A stretch of DNA of 64,000 bases from JACTOJ01 sp032335695. Lineage in GTDB: Bacteria; Bacillota; Clostridia; Clostridiales; Clostridiaceae. The translations under genes and the position numbers were made by a program. Of this stretch, positions 1 to 8,818 are shown piece after piece (the stretch's first letter is position 1; every line of letters begins with the position of its first letter). The stretch lies in the NCBI RefSeq assembly GCF_032335695.1, contig NZ_JACTOJ010000008.1:124001-188000 (forward strand), written 5' to 3'. The notes beneath the pieces are model-generated. The model saw nothing but the letters and a program-made list of their open reading frames with translations. It did no database searches and had not been told where the DNA came from.

Positions 1-3000
1 CGTTGTATTTCATTTTTAGCATCGTGGATAAAGCATATTTCATTTTCAGGAATTCCTTTATTTATTAGTTCTGCTTTAATTGAATCATAAACAGAAAAAC
101 GCCCATCTGAGTTAGGCGTTCCCACATCACAAAATACTATTTGAGTTCCTTTTATAATTTCTGATTTTTTATATTCTTCATAAATATTTTCAATACATCT
201 ATTAACCTTTGAATCTGGCTCATTTATTGCTTCCTTATTGATAAGCCTTGGATCTGTACCTAAAAGTCTTGCTTCATTGGTTATCTTAAGCATATTATCT
301 ACAGAAGGATCAACCATGCCATTTCTAATTCTTTCAGCTCTCTCAACATAGTTTTCCATTTCATGTTTTATAAACTCACTTGGCTCTGAAGATACTAAAA
401 TATATTTATCATCTTTAAGTTTTGGCACTGGCAGCTTTAACATATCTGAGGTTTGAACATCTGCTATATTTTTAAATAAGGTCATAAGCTCTGGAAGGTT
501 TGTAAACTTTGAAAACCTGCTTCTAAACCTATAGCCTGTTCCTTCTGGAGCTAATTCAAGTGAAGAGACTACTTCACCGAAGCTTGCAGCCCAAGCGTCA
601 AAATGCTGTATTCCTCGCCTTTCAAGTTCATGGTTTTGAAGATACCTTTGCATTACATACATTTCTGTCATAGAATTTGAAATAGGAGTTCCTGTAGCAA
701 ATATTACTCCCCTGCCTTCATTAATTTCATGGATATATTGGCATTTCATAAGCATATCAGAAGCTTTTTTAGCTCTTGTATTTGATATTCCAGCCACATT
801 TCTCATTTTAGAAAATACTGCACAGTTTTTATAATAATGTGCTTCATCTACAAACATAGTGTCAATACCAAGCTCTTCAAAGTTTATAACATCATCTTTT
901 CTTGATTCATCAAGAAGCCTTTTAAGTTCACTTTCCAAGTTCTTTTTAAATTTCTCCATCTGTTTTATGGACCAGTTTTCTCCTCTTTCCCTTTTGGTAG
1001 CATCAATAGCATAGGTCATTTGGTCAATTTGATAGTTTAACATTCTTTCTTGTCTTTCCTTTGAAATTGGTATTTTTTCAAACTGAGTATGACCTATAAT
1101 TATTGCATCATAAGCCCCTGTAGCAATTCTGCTTACGAACCTTCTTCTATTTTGTTTTTCAAAATCTTTCTTTGTAGTAACTAAAATATTAGCTGAAGGA
1201 TATAATCTTAAAAACTCTGCTCCCATCTGCTCTGTTAAATGATTAGGCACTACAAATATGCTTTTCTTAGAAAGTCCTAATCTTTTAAGCTCCATAGCAC
1301 TTGCTATCATTTCAAAGCTCTTTCCAGCACCAACACAATGAGCAAGAAGTGTACTTCCACCATATAAAATTCTAGCTATAGCATTTACTTGATGCTGCCT
1401 AAGCCTAATATCTGGATTCATTCCAGGGAAGGTTAAATGTCTCCCATCATATTCCCTAAGCCTTATGTTATTAAAGTTTTCATTATAAAATTCAACATAC
1501 TTCTTTCTTCTGTCAGGATCTCTAAATATCCAATTTTTAAATTCTTCTTTAAGTTGATTTTGCTTTTCTCTTGCCAGCATGGTTTCCTTTTGATTAAGTA
1601 CATATCTTACAGTATCTCCATCTTCTATTCTGTCTTTTACAGTAACAGTTCTAAGGTTTAAAGTTTCTTCAACAATATAATAGGCATTAAGCCTTTTAGT
1701 TCCAAAGGTTTCTGTTGCTGCAACGGAATAACCATCTATACCTTTGTTTTCAATAACCCAAGATGCATTAAAATTATTATAATGAGCTTTTACTTCGTTG
1801 CTGCTATAACGAGAGCCTGAGTTTTGAGCATACTTTGGAGTTCCTAAGGTTTCATAAATAAATTTTTCTATATCTCCTTCTTCAATCCATGTTGTTCCAA
1901 GCCTTATATCAATTTCACTTGCTTCTAAATTTACTGGCTGTACTTTTTCTAAGGCTTCTACATTTTGAATAAAAAGCTCTGGATTAGTTTCAGCATAAAG
2001 CCTTGCTAATTTTAATTTCTGTCTCACATTACCGCTTAAATATTCATCTTGAGTTTCCCATCCTTGAAGTAAATCATCTTTATTATATTTTTCAGGATTT
2101 AAAAATATTAAACCCTGAAGTTCATTTATAATGTTTTCTCTTGTGCTATCATAAATTTCTAACATTAGAGACAAATCTACTATACCTTTTTCATTTAGAC
2201 TTACTGTAAGAGCTTCAATGGCAGTATCTACTTCTGTTATCTTTTCAAGAGGCCGTATAGTTTGTTTAGTGAACATATCAGCTTTAGTAACATTTTTGTT
2301 TTCATCTACCACCTCAAGAGAACATAAGAGAGGATAATCATTATCATCTCTAAAAGCTGTATTATTGGTTCTTGCTGTTATATATCCATAACTTTTAACA
2401 AAAGCATCATATCTTTTATTCAATATTTCCTGCTTTTCTTTTAACTCTTCATGGGTACAGCCATTTGTTTGGATATCTATTATTTCTCTAGTGATTTCCC
2501 TTATAGCATGAAGCCCTTTTATCCTTTCTAAAGTCTTCCCTGTAACTTCAATCTTTCTCATTACAGCATTTTCTCTATAAAAAAGCTTATTATCTATAAA
2601 GGTGTAAGTGTAGTTTCTCACATTAGGATCAGCAGGAATAAAATCTTCCGCAGCAGATTCTTCTCTTTCAAAACTTGTTATGTTAGCATTTAGATTTTCA
2701 ACTGCTTTAGCTAAAGCTTCACTTAAATCAAAATTCTCATCATCATTAACTAATGCTGTGTATTTACTGCCTTCACCAAACATTCTCTGTTCAAAAACCA
2801 TCTTTCCAAGAAGCATTTCTGGATTATCAAGAAAGTATTCATTTATGGGCACTCCATCTTCTGTTTTTGCTACATGAAGCCAATTTTCTTCTGCAACCTG
2901 TACCCTTTCTCTCTTTTGAAGAAATATAATATCCGCAGTAACATCTGTATTAGCATTTGATTTAAAGGCAGTATTAGGAAGTCTTATTGCTCCTATTAAT

Positions 3001-5069
3001 TCTGCACGCTCTGCAATATACTTTCTTACACTGTTATTTTCTTTATCCATAGTACCTTTAGAAGTTATAAAAGCTATAATTCCACCTGGTCTTACTTTAT
3101 CTAAAGCCTTAGCAAAAAAGTAATCATGTATTAAAAAATTATGTTTATCATATTTAGGATCATGGAGCTTATAATCTCCAAAAGGAACATTACCTATAGC
3201 AACATCAAAGAAATTATCTGAATAGTTATTCTCTTCAAAGCCTTGTATTTTAATATCTGCCTTTTGATAGAGCTGTTTTGCTATTCTTCCTGAAATATCA
3301 TCAAGTTCTACTCCATATAACTTAGAATCTTTCATACTGTATGGAAGCATAGAAAAGAAATTTCCAACTCCCATGGAAGGTTCTAATATATTACCTGTTT
3401 TAAATCCAAAGCTCTCAAATGCTTTATATATTCCTTCAATTACTGTAGGTGAAGTGTAATGAGCATTAGGTGTTGACGCCCTAGAAGATACATATTCTTC
3501 AGGAGTAAGTAGTGCCTTTAATTCTGTATATTCGCTATTCCATCCTGTACTATTAATATCAAAGGCTTGAGCCATACCTCCCCAGCCTACATATTTAGCA
3601 AGTATTTTTTGTTCTTCTGATGTTGCCAATCTATTTTCTTCTTCAATAACCTTTAAAATTTTAATAGCTTCTATATTGTTTCTGAATTTAGTTTTAAGTC
3701 CTCCAACTCCAATTTCATCTTCTGGACTATAGCTGTAGTTTATTTTCTCATCTTTTTCTTTTGCATTTGTTTTTTCTTTAGTTTGAGATTTTTTATTAAC
3801 TTCGTTATTATTTAGCCACCCTAAAATATTAGTTTCATAATTTTCTATAGCTTTATTTTTATAATCTTCCCAAGTTGAATTTTTATTTTCAGACATTAAA
3901 AAAGAGCCACTTTGTTGTGACTCAAAAATATCTATTTGCTTTATCTCATTTTGTATACCATTTCGTGAAGAACTATCTCCTCTGCTGTTTCCTTTATTCT
4001 CACCCTGTGCTTGAAGCTCTCCATTGTATTCTCTGGATTCATTATTGGATCTGTTTTCAGCATTTGCTCCATTAATACTTCCAGCCTCTGATATGCTTCC
4101 TCGTTCACCTGATGCATTTTCTCCATTAGCTCCCCTTGTGCTAAAAGTAAGCTGTATCTGCTCTGATGATTGTTCTTTAGATAATTTAATGCCATCTGAC
4201 CGTACTTTCCTAAAGGTTTCTGATCTACTTCCTTGTTCCTGGATATTTGTATCTCTGGATAAAATATTCCGTCTATCTCTTTGTAACTTAAGTTTAAGTT
4301 CTCTTTCATAATTTTTTTCGCTCCTTTGCTCTTTTATTATTTTTACTATTTCGCTTTCAAATTCCCTAAGAATTTTCTGAGATATATTGCACACAGAATT
4401 TCCAAGTCTAAAGGTTAATGGCAGCGTATTAAAATGACTTATTACTCTAAAGCTATTTTCATTATAAAAGTTTGAAGCTTCTATTCCACATCTTTTTGCC
4501 ACCATGTAACTTATACTTTCAAGAACAGTTTGAGTAAAATAACTTATAAACCCTTCTTCTGGTAAACTTTCAAGCCATGTTTCTTTAATATCCTGTTCAT
4601 AGCCTTCTAAAATATTATCAAAGTTTTCATTAATCTTAATATCTGTAAGCTGTAATATCAATTCTTCAATAGAACTACAATTTAACCCATATTTTTCATT
4701 TATACTTTCTAAAAGTTTTTCACTAATAGCATCACTTAACTTCCATAGCTTAGGAATGGTATGAGGTTCTCCGTTAGTGTCTTTAACATCAAATAAATAT
4801 GTTAATCTAAGAGTTGGCATAGAAGTATCAAAAACCGCTATGCTTCTTGTTCCCCTGTTTACATACCTTCCTATTTTTTTATTCCATATTTCCATAGTAG
4901 CAACCATTGTTGCATCAGGCCTTTGAGCATAGATTAAAACCGAATTATCAAAGTTATATTTATAAATTTTCGCTGCAAAGTCTAAGAATTCTTTCCATTC
5001 CTTTTTATTGCTTGTAACTATTCCTGTTACTTTTTCGTAGATTTCTCTTACCTCTGTTAATCTACTCAT
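1..5069 (-). CDS. ICE methylase/SNF2-type helicase fusion, C-terminus beyond window
   Basis: This is a giant protein of conjugative elements. The frame is open from the ATG at 5069 to the left edge (1689 codons seen), so the C-terminus is missing. AAGGAGG lies 6 bases before the start, and the gene overlaps the parB stop by 8 bases, which suggests coupled translation. Residues 1-about 245 resemble the N-terminal domain of ICE helicases. Residues about 250-390 are a low-complexity Ser/Asn/Gly/Glu linker. KYVGWGG near 490 and AIGNVPFGDY at 624-633 mark the N6-adenine methyltransferase part. HCVGAGKS near 1244-1251 is the ATP-binding loop and DEAH at 1408-1411 is helicase motif II. The last visible residues (CFIHDAKNEIQ) belong to the C-terminal helicase lobe. 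It probably acts on element DNA in transfer or protection; the exact role is inferred. The linker is overprinted by a second gene. Confidence 0.9.
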   Translation of the reverse strand, partial: MSRLTEVREIYEKVTGIVTSNKKEWKEFLDFAAKIYKYNFDNSVLIYAQRPDATMVATMEIWNKKIGRYVNRGTRSIAVFDTSMPTLRLTYLFDVKDTNGEPHTIPKLWKLSDAISEKLLESINEKYGLNCSSIEELILQLTDIKINENFDNILEGYEQDIKETWLESLPEEGFISYFTQTVLESISYMVAKRCGIEASNFYNENSFRVISHFNTLPLTFRLGNSVCNISQKILREFESEIVKIIKEQRSEKNYERELKLKLQRDRRNILSRDTNIQEQGSRSETFRKVRSDGIKLSKEQSSEQIQLTFSTRGANGENASGERGSISEAGSINGANAENRSNNESREYNGELQAQGENKGNSRGDSSSRNGIQNEIKQIDIFESQQSGSFLMSENKNSTWEDYKNKAIENYETNILGWLNNNEVNKKSQTKEKTNAKEKDEKINYSYSPEDEIGVGGLKTKFRNNIEAIKILKVIEEENRLATSEEQKILAKYVGWGGMAQAFDINSTGWNSEYTELKALLTPEEYVSSRASTPNAHYTSPTVIEGIYKAFESFGFKTGNILEPSMGVGNFFSMLPYSMKDSKLYGVELDDISGRIAKQLYQKADIKIQGFEENNYSDNFFDVAIGNVPFGDYKLHDPKYDKHNFLIHDYFFAKALDKVRPGGIIAFITSKGTMDKENNSVRKYIAERAELIGAIRLPNTAFKSNANTDVTADIIFLQKRERVQVAEENWLHVAKTEDGVPINEYFLDNPEMLLGKMVFEQRMFGEGSKYTALVNDDENFDLSEALAKAVENLNANITSFEREESAAEDFIPADPNVRNYTYTFIDNKLFYRENAVMRKIEVTGKTLERIKGLHAIREITREIIDIQTNGCTHEELKEKQEILNKRYDAFVKSYGYITARTNNTAFRDDNDYPLLCSLEVVDENKNVTKADMFTKQTIRPLEKITEVDTAIEALTVSLNEKGIVDLSLMLEIYDSTRENIINELQGLIFLNPEKYNKDDLLQGWETQDEYLSGNVRQKLKLARLYAETNPELFIQNVEALEKVQPVNLEASEIDIRLGTTWIEEGDIEKFIYETLGTPKYAQNSGSRYSSNEVKAHYNNFNASWVIENKGIDGYSVAATETFGTKRLNAYYIVEETLNLRTVTVKDRIEDGDTVRYVLNQKETMLAREKQNQLKEEFKNWIFRDPDRRKKYVEFYNENFNNIRLREYDGRHLTFPGMNPDIRLRQHQVNAIARILYGGSTLLAHCVGAGKSFEMIASAMELKRLGLSKKSIFVVPNHLTEQMGAEFLRLYPSANILVTTKKDFEKQNRRRFVSRIATGAYDAIIIGHTQFEKIPISKERQERMLNYQIDQMTYAIDATKRERGENWSIKQMEKFKKNLESELKRLLDESRKDDVINFEELGIDTMFVDEAHYYKNCAVFSKMRNVAGISNTRAKKASDMLMKCQYIHEINEGRGVIFATGTPISNSMTEMYVMQRYLQNHELERRGIQHFDAWAASFGEVVSSLELAPEGTGYRFRSRFSKFTNLPELMTLFKNIADVQTSDMLKLPVPKLKDDKYILVSSEPSEFIKHEMENYVERAERIRNGMVDPSVDNMLKITNEARLLGTDPRLINKEAINEPDSKVNRCIENIYEEYKKSEIIKGTQIVFCDVGTPNSDGRFSVYDSIKAELINKGIPENEICFIHDAKNEIQ
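3941..4309 (-). CDS. tnpV: TnpV-family transposon protein nested in the helicase gene
   Basis: This 122-residue ORF lies wholly inside the methylase/helicase gene on the same strand in another frame. It matches the TnpV pattern that I know from Tn4451-like and ICE elements: FYPEIQ near the start, then LGKYGQMALNYLK, a helical middle (LLLAQGELMEKMHQV), and an ending AEEIVLHEMVYK. It has its own ribosome binding site, AAAGGAG 11 bases before the ATG. The overlapping helicase frame reads as a disordered Ser/Asn/Gly/Glu linker (about residues 254-376), as expected if TnpV is the constrained frame. TnpV function is not established; it travels with site-specific recombination modules. The alternative is a chance ORF, but the family match and the ribosome binding site argue against that. 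Confidence 0.8.
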   Translation of the reverse strand: MKENLNLSYKEIDGIFYPEIQISRNKEVDQKPLGKYGQMALNYLKNNHQSRYSLLLAQGELMEKMHQVNEEAYQRLEVLMEQMLKTDPIMNPENTMESFKHRVRIKETAEEIVLHEMVYKMR

Positions 5070-6051
5070 CAAGTACCTCCTTCCCCTGTGTTTCAAAATA
5101 TAGTTTTAAAGCCTTATCAATAATATCTTCAATCTCTGGCTGTTTAACTTCTGGTGCAAAATATTTGCTTATTAGTTTTGGCTTTAATTTTATAGATGCA
5201 GGTTTATTTGATTTTGTTTTTTTGTTAAGTTCTCCTGAAAGAATTGAATAAGCTGTATCTTCGTTTAGTTTTTCTTTCTCTGAGTAATCCCTTAAGGCTT
5301 GTGATTTCTTCAAGTCAATCTTAAATTTATTTTCTGAAACTATAGATTCGATAATATTTTGTTCATTTTCCTTCAAATATGAAAGTTCTACTGCTGCAAA
5401 GAATGGTATTTCTTCTATATCAAGCCTATCCTTTAATTCTTTTATAAGATGGCAAATTCTTAAATACCTTGATACTGTTCTTCCTGACAAATTAAAACTT
5501 CTTCCAGTTTCATCTGCACTTGTTAACTTCTCGCCTAATAGTCGAGAAGTTTCTTCAACCTTCATTTCATCAGCTTTTAGCATAGTTTCAATCTCTTTTA
5601 AAAGGTCTGTTCTTTTGCCTTGAGATGTTAATGCTTTATGATGTTCTGATAAAGCAGCAGCTCTTTCTGAAAATAACATATCACTAAAAGATCTTTGCAT
5701 AAGATTGGTTTCAGTTACTATAAGAATAGCTTCTTCATCATCAATATTTTCTTTTATAGCTACAGGAACTTTGTTAAGTCCCGCAACCTTTGCAGCATTA
5801 ACCCTATTATGTCCAGACAATATCTCATAATTGTCTCCCTTTTGTCTTACTATAACAGGCACAATTATTCCTAATTCTTTGATGCTTCTAACCATATTAT
5901 CAAATCTTTCGCCCTCATATAATTTAAAAGGATGATTTGAAAAAGGTATAAGCCTATCTATTTCAACTTCTATAACTCCAGAATTAGTATCACCTTTAAC
6001 TTCATTATCTCCAAACATATCATCTAAGCTCATTAACTTTCTCTCACTCAT
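5062..6051 (-). CDS. parB: ParB/Spo0J-type partition protein of the ICE
   Basis: ParB-family DNA-binding protein of 329 residues, probably acting with the adjacent ParA in maintenance of the excised element or in its regulation. The N-terminal nuclease-like ParB domain shows IEVEIDRLIPF, then the ligand-binding box SGHNRVNAAKVAGL and a VTETNLMQRS segment. A central helix-turn-helix part (FNLSGRTVSRYLRICHL) follows. The C-terminal third is divergent, as usual in plasmid and ICE members. The start has AAGGAGGTGG upstream. The gene overlaps parA by 4 bases and the helicase by 8, so all three look like one minus-strand operon. Confidence 0.92.
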   Translation of the reverse strand: MSERKLMSLDDMFGDNEVKGDTNSGVIEVEIDRLIPFSNHPFKLYEGERFDNMVRSIKELGIIVPVIVRQKGDNYEILSGHNRVNAAKVAGLNKVPVAIKENIDDEEAILIVTETNLMQRSFSDMLFSERAAALSEHHKALTSQGKRTDLLKEIETMLKADEMKVEETSRLLGEKLTSADETGRSFNLSGRTVSRYLRICHLIKELKDRLDIEEIPFFAAVELSYLKENEQNIIESIVSENKFKIDLKKSQALRDYSEKEKLNEDTAYSILSGELNKKTKSNKPASIKLKPKLISKYFAPEVKQPEIEDIIDKALKLYFETQGKEVLDE

Positions 6052-6833
6052 AGTGCAGCCACCTCCTTAGCAAATTCTCTATAAGCAATGGATACTTTAT
6101 TTTTAGAATCATATTCTATGGTACTCTTACTTCTCATATTAGCTTCTCCAACCTTAACAGAAGTTGGAATTTTATTTTCAAATATGTTGATTTTACTACC
6201 ATAGGCATCCTGAATAATTGCTAATACCTCTTTTGAAAGCTTCATCCTGTCGGCATACATAGTAAGAAGTATCCCATCAACCTCAATATTAGGATTTATT
6301 CTCTTTTTAACTCTTATAATATTCCTAAGAAGCAACTCCAATCCTTTAGCTGAAAGATATTGAGGAGTAACAGGAATAATAACACTATCACAAGCCGCAA
6401 GTGCATTTATAGTAAGCATCCCTAGTGATGGAGAGCAATCAATAATTACATAGTCATAATCATCTTTTATTTCATCAACAATAGATTTTAAAACAAGTTC
6501 TCTGCTCATAACATTAACAAGTGCTATTTCAATTGCTGATAGCTCTAAGCTGCATGGAATAATATCAATGTTTCCTGATGTAATAATATACTCTTCCTTC
6601 TTAGGTAAGCTTTTTTCCTCAATACCCAGCGACATCAAATTATATATTGTTGTTTTTATACTGTCTGTATTATCATATCCAAAGCATACTGTTAAGCTGC
6701 TCTGAGGATCAAAGTCTATAAGTAATACCTTCTTTCCCATTTCTGCTAATGCATATCCTAAATTTAAAGTTGTTACGGTTTTAGCAACGCCCCCTTTCTG
6801 ATTCACGATAGAAATTACTTTACTTTTACACAT
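6048..6833 (-). CDS. parA: ParA/Soj-type ATPase of the ICE
   Basis: MinD/ParA-type ATPase of 261 residues. The deviant Walker A motif is near the N-terminus (NQKGGVAKTVTTLNL) with Ala in place of the middle Gly, a form common in element-borne Soj proteins. LIDFDPQSSLT is the A' motif and DYVIIDCSPSLG is Walker B. It probably works with ParB on element DNA. A GGAGGG sequence lies 5 bases before the ATG. It is the first gene of the parA-parB-helicase operon, divergent from the small XRE regulator at 7015, with the 12-bp repeats at 6881-6986 between them. Confidence 0.93.
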   Translation of the reverse strand: MCKSKVISIVNQKGGVAKTVTTLNLGYALAEMGKKVLLIDFDPQSSLTVCFGYDNTDSIKTTIYNLMSLGIEEKSLPKKEEYIITSGNIDIIPCSLELSAIEIALVNVMSRELVLKSIVDEIKDDYDYVIIDCSPSLGMLTINALAACDSVIIPVTPQYLSAKGLELLLRNIIRVKKRINPNIEVDGILLTMYADRMKLSKEVLAIIQDAYGSKINIFENKIPTSVKVGEANMRSKSTIEYDSKNKVSIAYREFAKEVAAL

Positions 6834-6880
6834 TTTTACCCTCCACCTTTATAAATTTATTTTTCCTGTTTTTCTGTTTC

Positions 6881-6986
6881 ACACTATTTAATTTAATATT
6901 ACACTATTAAATGTACTTATTCAAGAAGAATCTTTTGTTTTTATCAATTATTTTTCTTATTATTGAAAATTCACATTAAAAAGTGT
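6881..6986. promoter_or_regulatory. Repeated operator-like 12-mers in the parA/XRE divergent region
   Basis: Two direct copies, ACACTATTTAAT at 6881-6892 and ACACTATTAAAT at 6901-6912, start exactly 20 bases apart, about two helical turns. A third, inverted copy (ATTAAAAAGTGT, 11 of 12 matches) lies at 6975-6986. Their position between divergent parA and the XRE gene suggests an operator for the XRE protein or ParAB. Which protein binds is inference. Confidence 0.45.
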
Positions 6987-7014
6987 ATATTTAAATTCAA
7001 GGATGGTGAATCAC

Positions 7015-7230
7015 ATGCAATTAACTATGGGTGAAAAAATTCGTATTTTAATAAAAAGAAAAAATATTACTATATCGGAGCTTGCAAGGTTAATAGGCAC
7101 TACTAATCAAAATTTATCAAATAAACTTTCTCGTGATAATTTCTCAGAAAAAGAACTCCAGCAAATTGCTGAAGCTCTTGGATGCAGGTTTGAAGGATAT
7201 TTTGTTTTTCAGGATGGGGATAAAATTTAA
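7015..7230 (+). CDS. Small XRE-family helix-turn-helix regulator
   Basis: DNA-binding protein of 71 residues that is almost only a Cro/CI-type helix-turn-helix: GEKIRILIKRKNITISELAR, then TTNQNLSNKLSRDNF as the recognition region. The start at 7015 is preferred to 7003 because GGTGA lies just before it and nothing lies before 7003. Small XRE proteins of this type sit beside ICE control regions. It is divergent from parA, so it probably represses the parA operon, itself, or both. A 24-bp inverted repeat follows the gene. Confidence 0.8.
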   Translation: MQLTMGEKIRILIKRKNITISELARLIGTTNQNLSNKLSRDNFSEKELQQIAEALGCRFEGYFVFQDGDKI

Positions 7231-7242
7231 TATTTTTGTATT

Positions 7243-7312
7243 TATAAAACATAAAAAGACTATGAAGTTTTAAGCTTGCATAGCTTTTTTCATAGTCTTT
7301 TTATGTTTTATA
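7243..7312. terminator. Long perfect inverted repeat after the XRE gene
   Basis: Two 24-base arms (7243-7266 and 7289-7312) are exact reverse complements around a 22-base loop. The right arm is T-rich, so this can terminate the XRE transcript and, from the other side, rlmD or element read-through. The arm length is unusual for a plain terminator. Confidence 0.6.
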
Positions 7313-7453
7313 CTAAATTAACACTACCATATCTACTTACTCCACCTCAAATTCCCACTCTAACCTTAACACCCTGAATAACCTCTTTATTTCTAAAATC
7401 ATCACCATTTGTGTTAAAGTTATAAAAGCTTGCAAAGTGAGTAAATTCAATGA
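7313..7453. other. Probable ICE end next to rlmD, with a gene-tail remnant
   Basis: No complete gene is present. On the minus strand an open frame ends near 7358 (SFYNFNTNGDDFRNKEVIQG, then a few residues and a stop). It reads like the C-terminus of a protein but has no start, so it may be a remnant. The attachment site is expected at or just inside the rlmD 3' end, near 7460-7500. The matching repeat would be outside this window, so the boundary is inferred. Confidence 0.35.
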
Positions 7454-8818
7454 TTATAAGGAATCCTTGCGACGTATTCCCACTACGCACTCCACGTGCC
7501 ACGTCTGCGGGAACATATCCATTATCTTCACTTTCTCTATCTCATACCCTCTTCCTGTAAGCACCTTAAGATCATTCATCAAGGTCTTAGGGTTGCAGGA
7601 TACATATATTATGGTAGGAGCATCAAATTTAGTTACGTATTCCATTGCCTTTGGATGTACTCCGCTTCTTGGAGGATCTAATATTATTATGTCTGGTTTA
7701 TCAGTAACCTCCTGTATGGTTTTGGCTACATCTCCAGCTATGAAGCTGCAATTTTCAAGGCCGTTTAGCTTGGAGTTTTCTCTAGCGCTTTCTACTGCCT
7801 CTTCTATAAGCTCTAGACCTACAACTTTTTTTGCCTTGCCTGCAGCTATCTGTCCTATGGTGCCTGTGCCGCAGTATAGATCAAATACTACCTGGTCATC
7901 AGCCTTGCCCATGAAGTCTCTTACCATGGAGTAAAGCTTCTCAGCTCCTAAAGAATTTGTTTGGAAGAAAGAAAAAGGTGATATTTTAAAGCTTAGCCCT
8001 AGAAGTTTCTCTGTTATAAAGTCTTTGCCATATAAAATATTAACTTTATCTGCTGCCACTACCTCTGACCAGGAATCGTTGAAGGTATGAAGTATGCCGC
8101 TTAATTTGCCTTCAAATTCCATACTCATTATCAAGTCTTTGAATTCTTCCATGTTGAAATCTATCTGGGTGGTTGTTATTATATTTATAATTATCTCTTC
8201 AGTATTCTTTGTTTTTCTTACCACTAGATTTCTTAAATATCCTTCATGCCTCATAACTCTATAATAAGGAAGCTTTTTTTCTCTGAAGAATTTAACAGCA
8301 GCCTCTACTAGCTTTCTTACATCTTCATCTACTAGCTGGCACCTATCTACATTAACTATTCCAAAGCTCTTTCCGCTCATGTGCATACCTAGGGTAAGCT
8401 CACCATCTTTTTCGTAGTCACCAAAGGTAAACTCCATTTTATTTCTGTATTCATATTCCAGCGGGCTTCCTTCTATGCCTTCATAATTGATATCTTCAAG
8501 CCCTGCCTGCTTAAATAGCTTAAGCACCTGTGCTTCCTTTAGTTGCAGCTGCTTTTCATAGGGCACAAATTCCTGTGTGCAGCCTCCGCATTCACTAAAA
8601 TGTGGACAAGGAGCTTCTATTTCATAGGGAGCTTTTTCTAGCACTTCTACTACCTTCCCCTCCACATTGTCTCCTCTTTTTTTAGATATTCTAGCTAATA
8701 CCTTTTGTCCTGGCACCGCATTTTTCACATTTATCTTATAGCCTTCTAGAGAAGCTATGCCGTAGCCTCCAAATTTCATATCTTCTATATTAAGCGCATA
8801 GGAATTTCCTTTTTTCAT
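7454..8818 (-). CDS. rlmD: 23S rRNA (uracil-C5)-methyltransferase RlmD/RumA family
   Basis: S-adenosylmethionine-dependent tRNA/rRNA uracil-5-methyltransferase of about 454 residues, a cytosolic RNA-modifying enzyme. A TRAM domain comes first. Next are iron-sulfur cysteines (CPHFSECGGC, with a further Cys at DRCQLVDED), the SAM-binding segment VFDLYCGTGTIGQIA, DPPRSG, and the catalytic VSCNPKTL. The start at 8818 (MKKGNSYALN) matches the usual family start; an in-frame ATG at 8839 has no visible ribosome binding site. The C-terminus reads WHVECVVGIRRKDSL. The part after HVECVV is probably supplied by the integrated element. A TrmA/RumA paralogue with another target base cannot be excluded. 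Confidence 0.9.
   Translation of the reverse strand: MKKGNSYALNIEDMKFGGYGIASLEGYKINVKNAVPGQKVLARISKKRGDNVEGKVVEVLEKAPYEIEAPCPHFSECGGCTQEFVPYEKQLQLKEAQVLKLFKQAGLEDINYEGIEGSPLEYEYRNKMEFTFGDYEKDGELTLGMHMSGKSFGIVNVDRCQLVDEDVRKLVEAAVKFFREKKLPYYRVMRHEGYLRNLVVRKTKNTEEIIINIITTTQIDFNMEEFKDLIMSMEFEGKLSGILHTFNDSWSEVVAADKVNILYGKDFITEKLLGLSFKISPFSFFQTNSLGAEKLYSMVRDFMGKADDQVVFDLYCGTGTIGQIAAGKAKKVVGLELIEEAVESARENSKLNGLENCSFIAGDVAKTIQEVTDKPDIIILDPPRSGVHPKAMEYVTKFDAPTIIYVSCNPKTLMNDLKVLTGRGYEIEKVKIMDMFPQTWHVECVVGIRRKDSL

Noticed and set aside
1437..2877. Short plus-strand ORFs inside the helicase gene
   Set aside because: They are antisense to a coherent, recognisable protein and lack start signals or family features.
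4024..4311. Plus-strand ORF of 95 codons opposite tnpV
   Set aside because: It is antisense to two overlapping minus-strand genes, has no ribosome binding site and a Leu/Ser-rich composition typical of a shadow frame.
1..5069. Reading the giant gene as part of a restriction-modification system
   Set aside because: The methylase is fused to an SNF2-type helicase and sits with parA/parB and an XRE gene, the layout of conjugative elements, and no specificity or endonuclease subunit is seen.
7437..7934. Plus-strand ORF of 165 codons opposite rlmD
   Set aside because: It lies across conserved RlmD codons on the other strand; no ribosome binding site or family match is seen.
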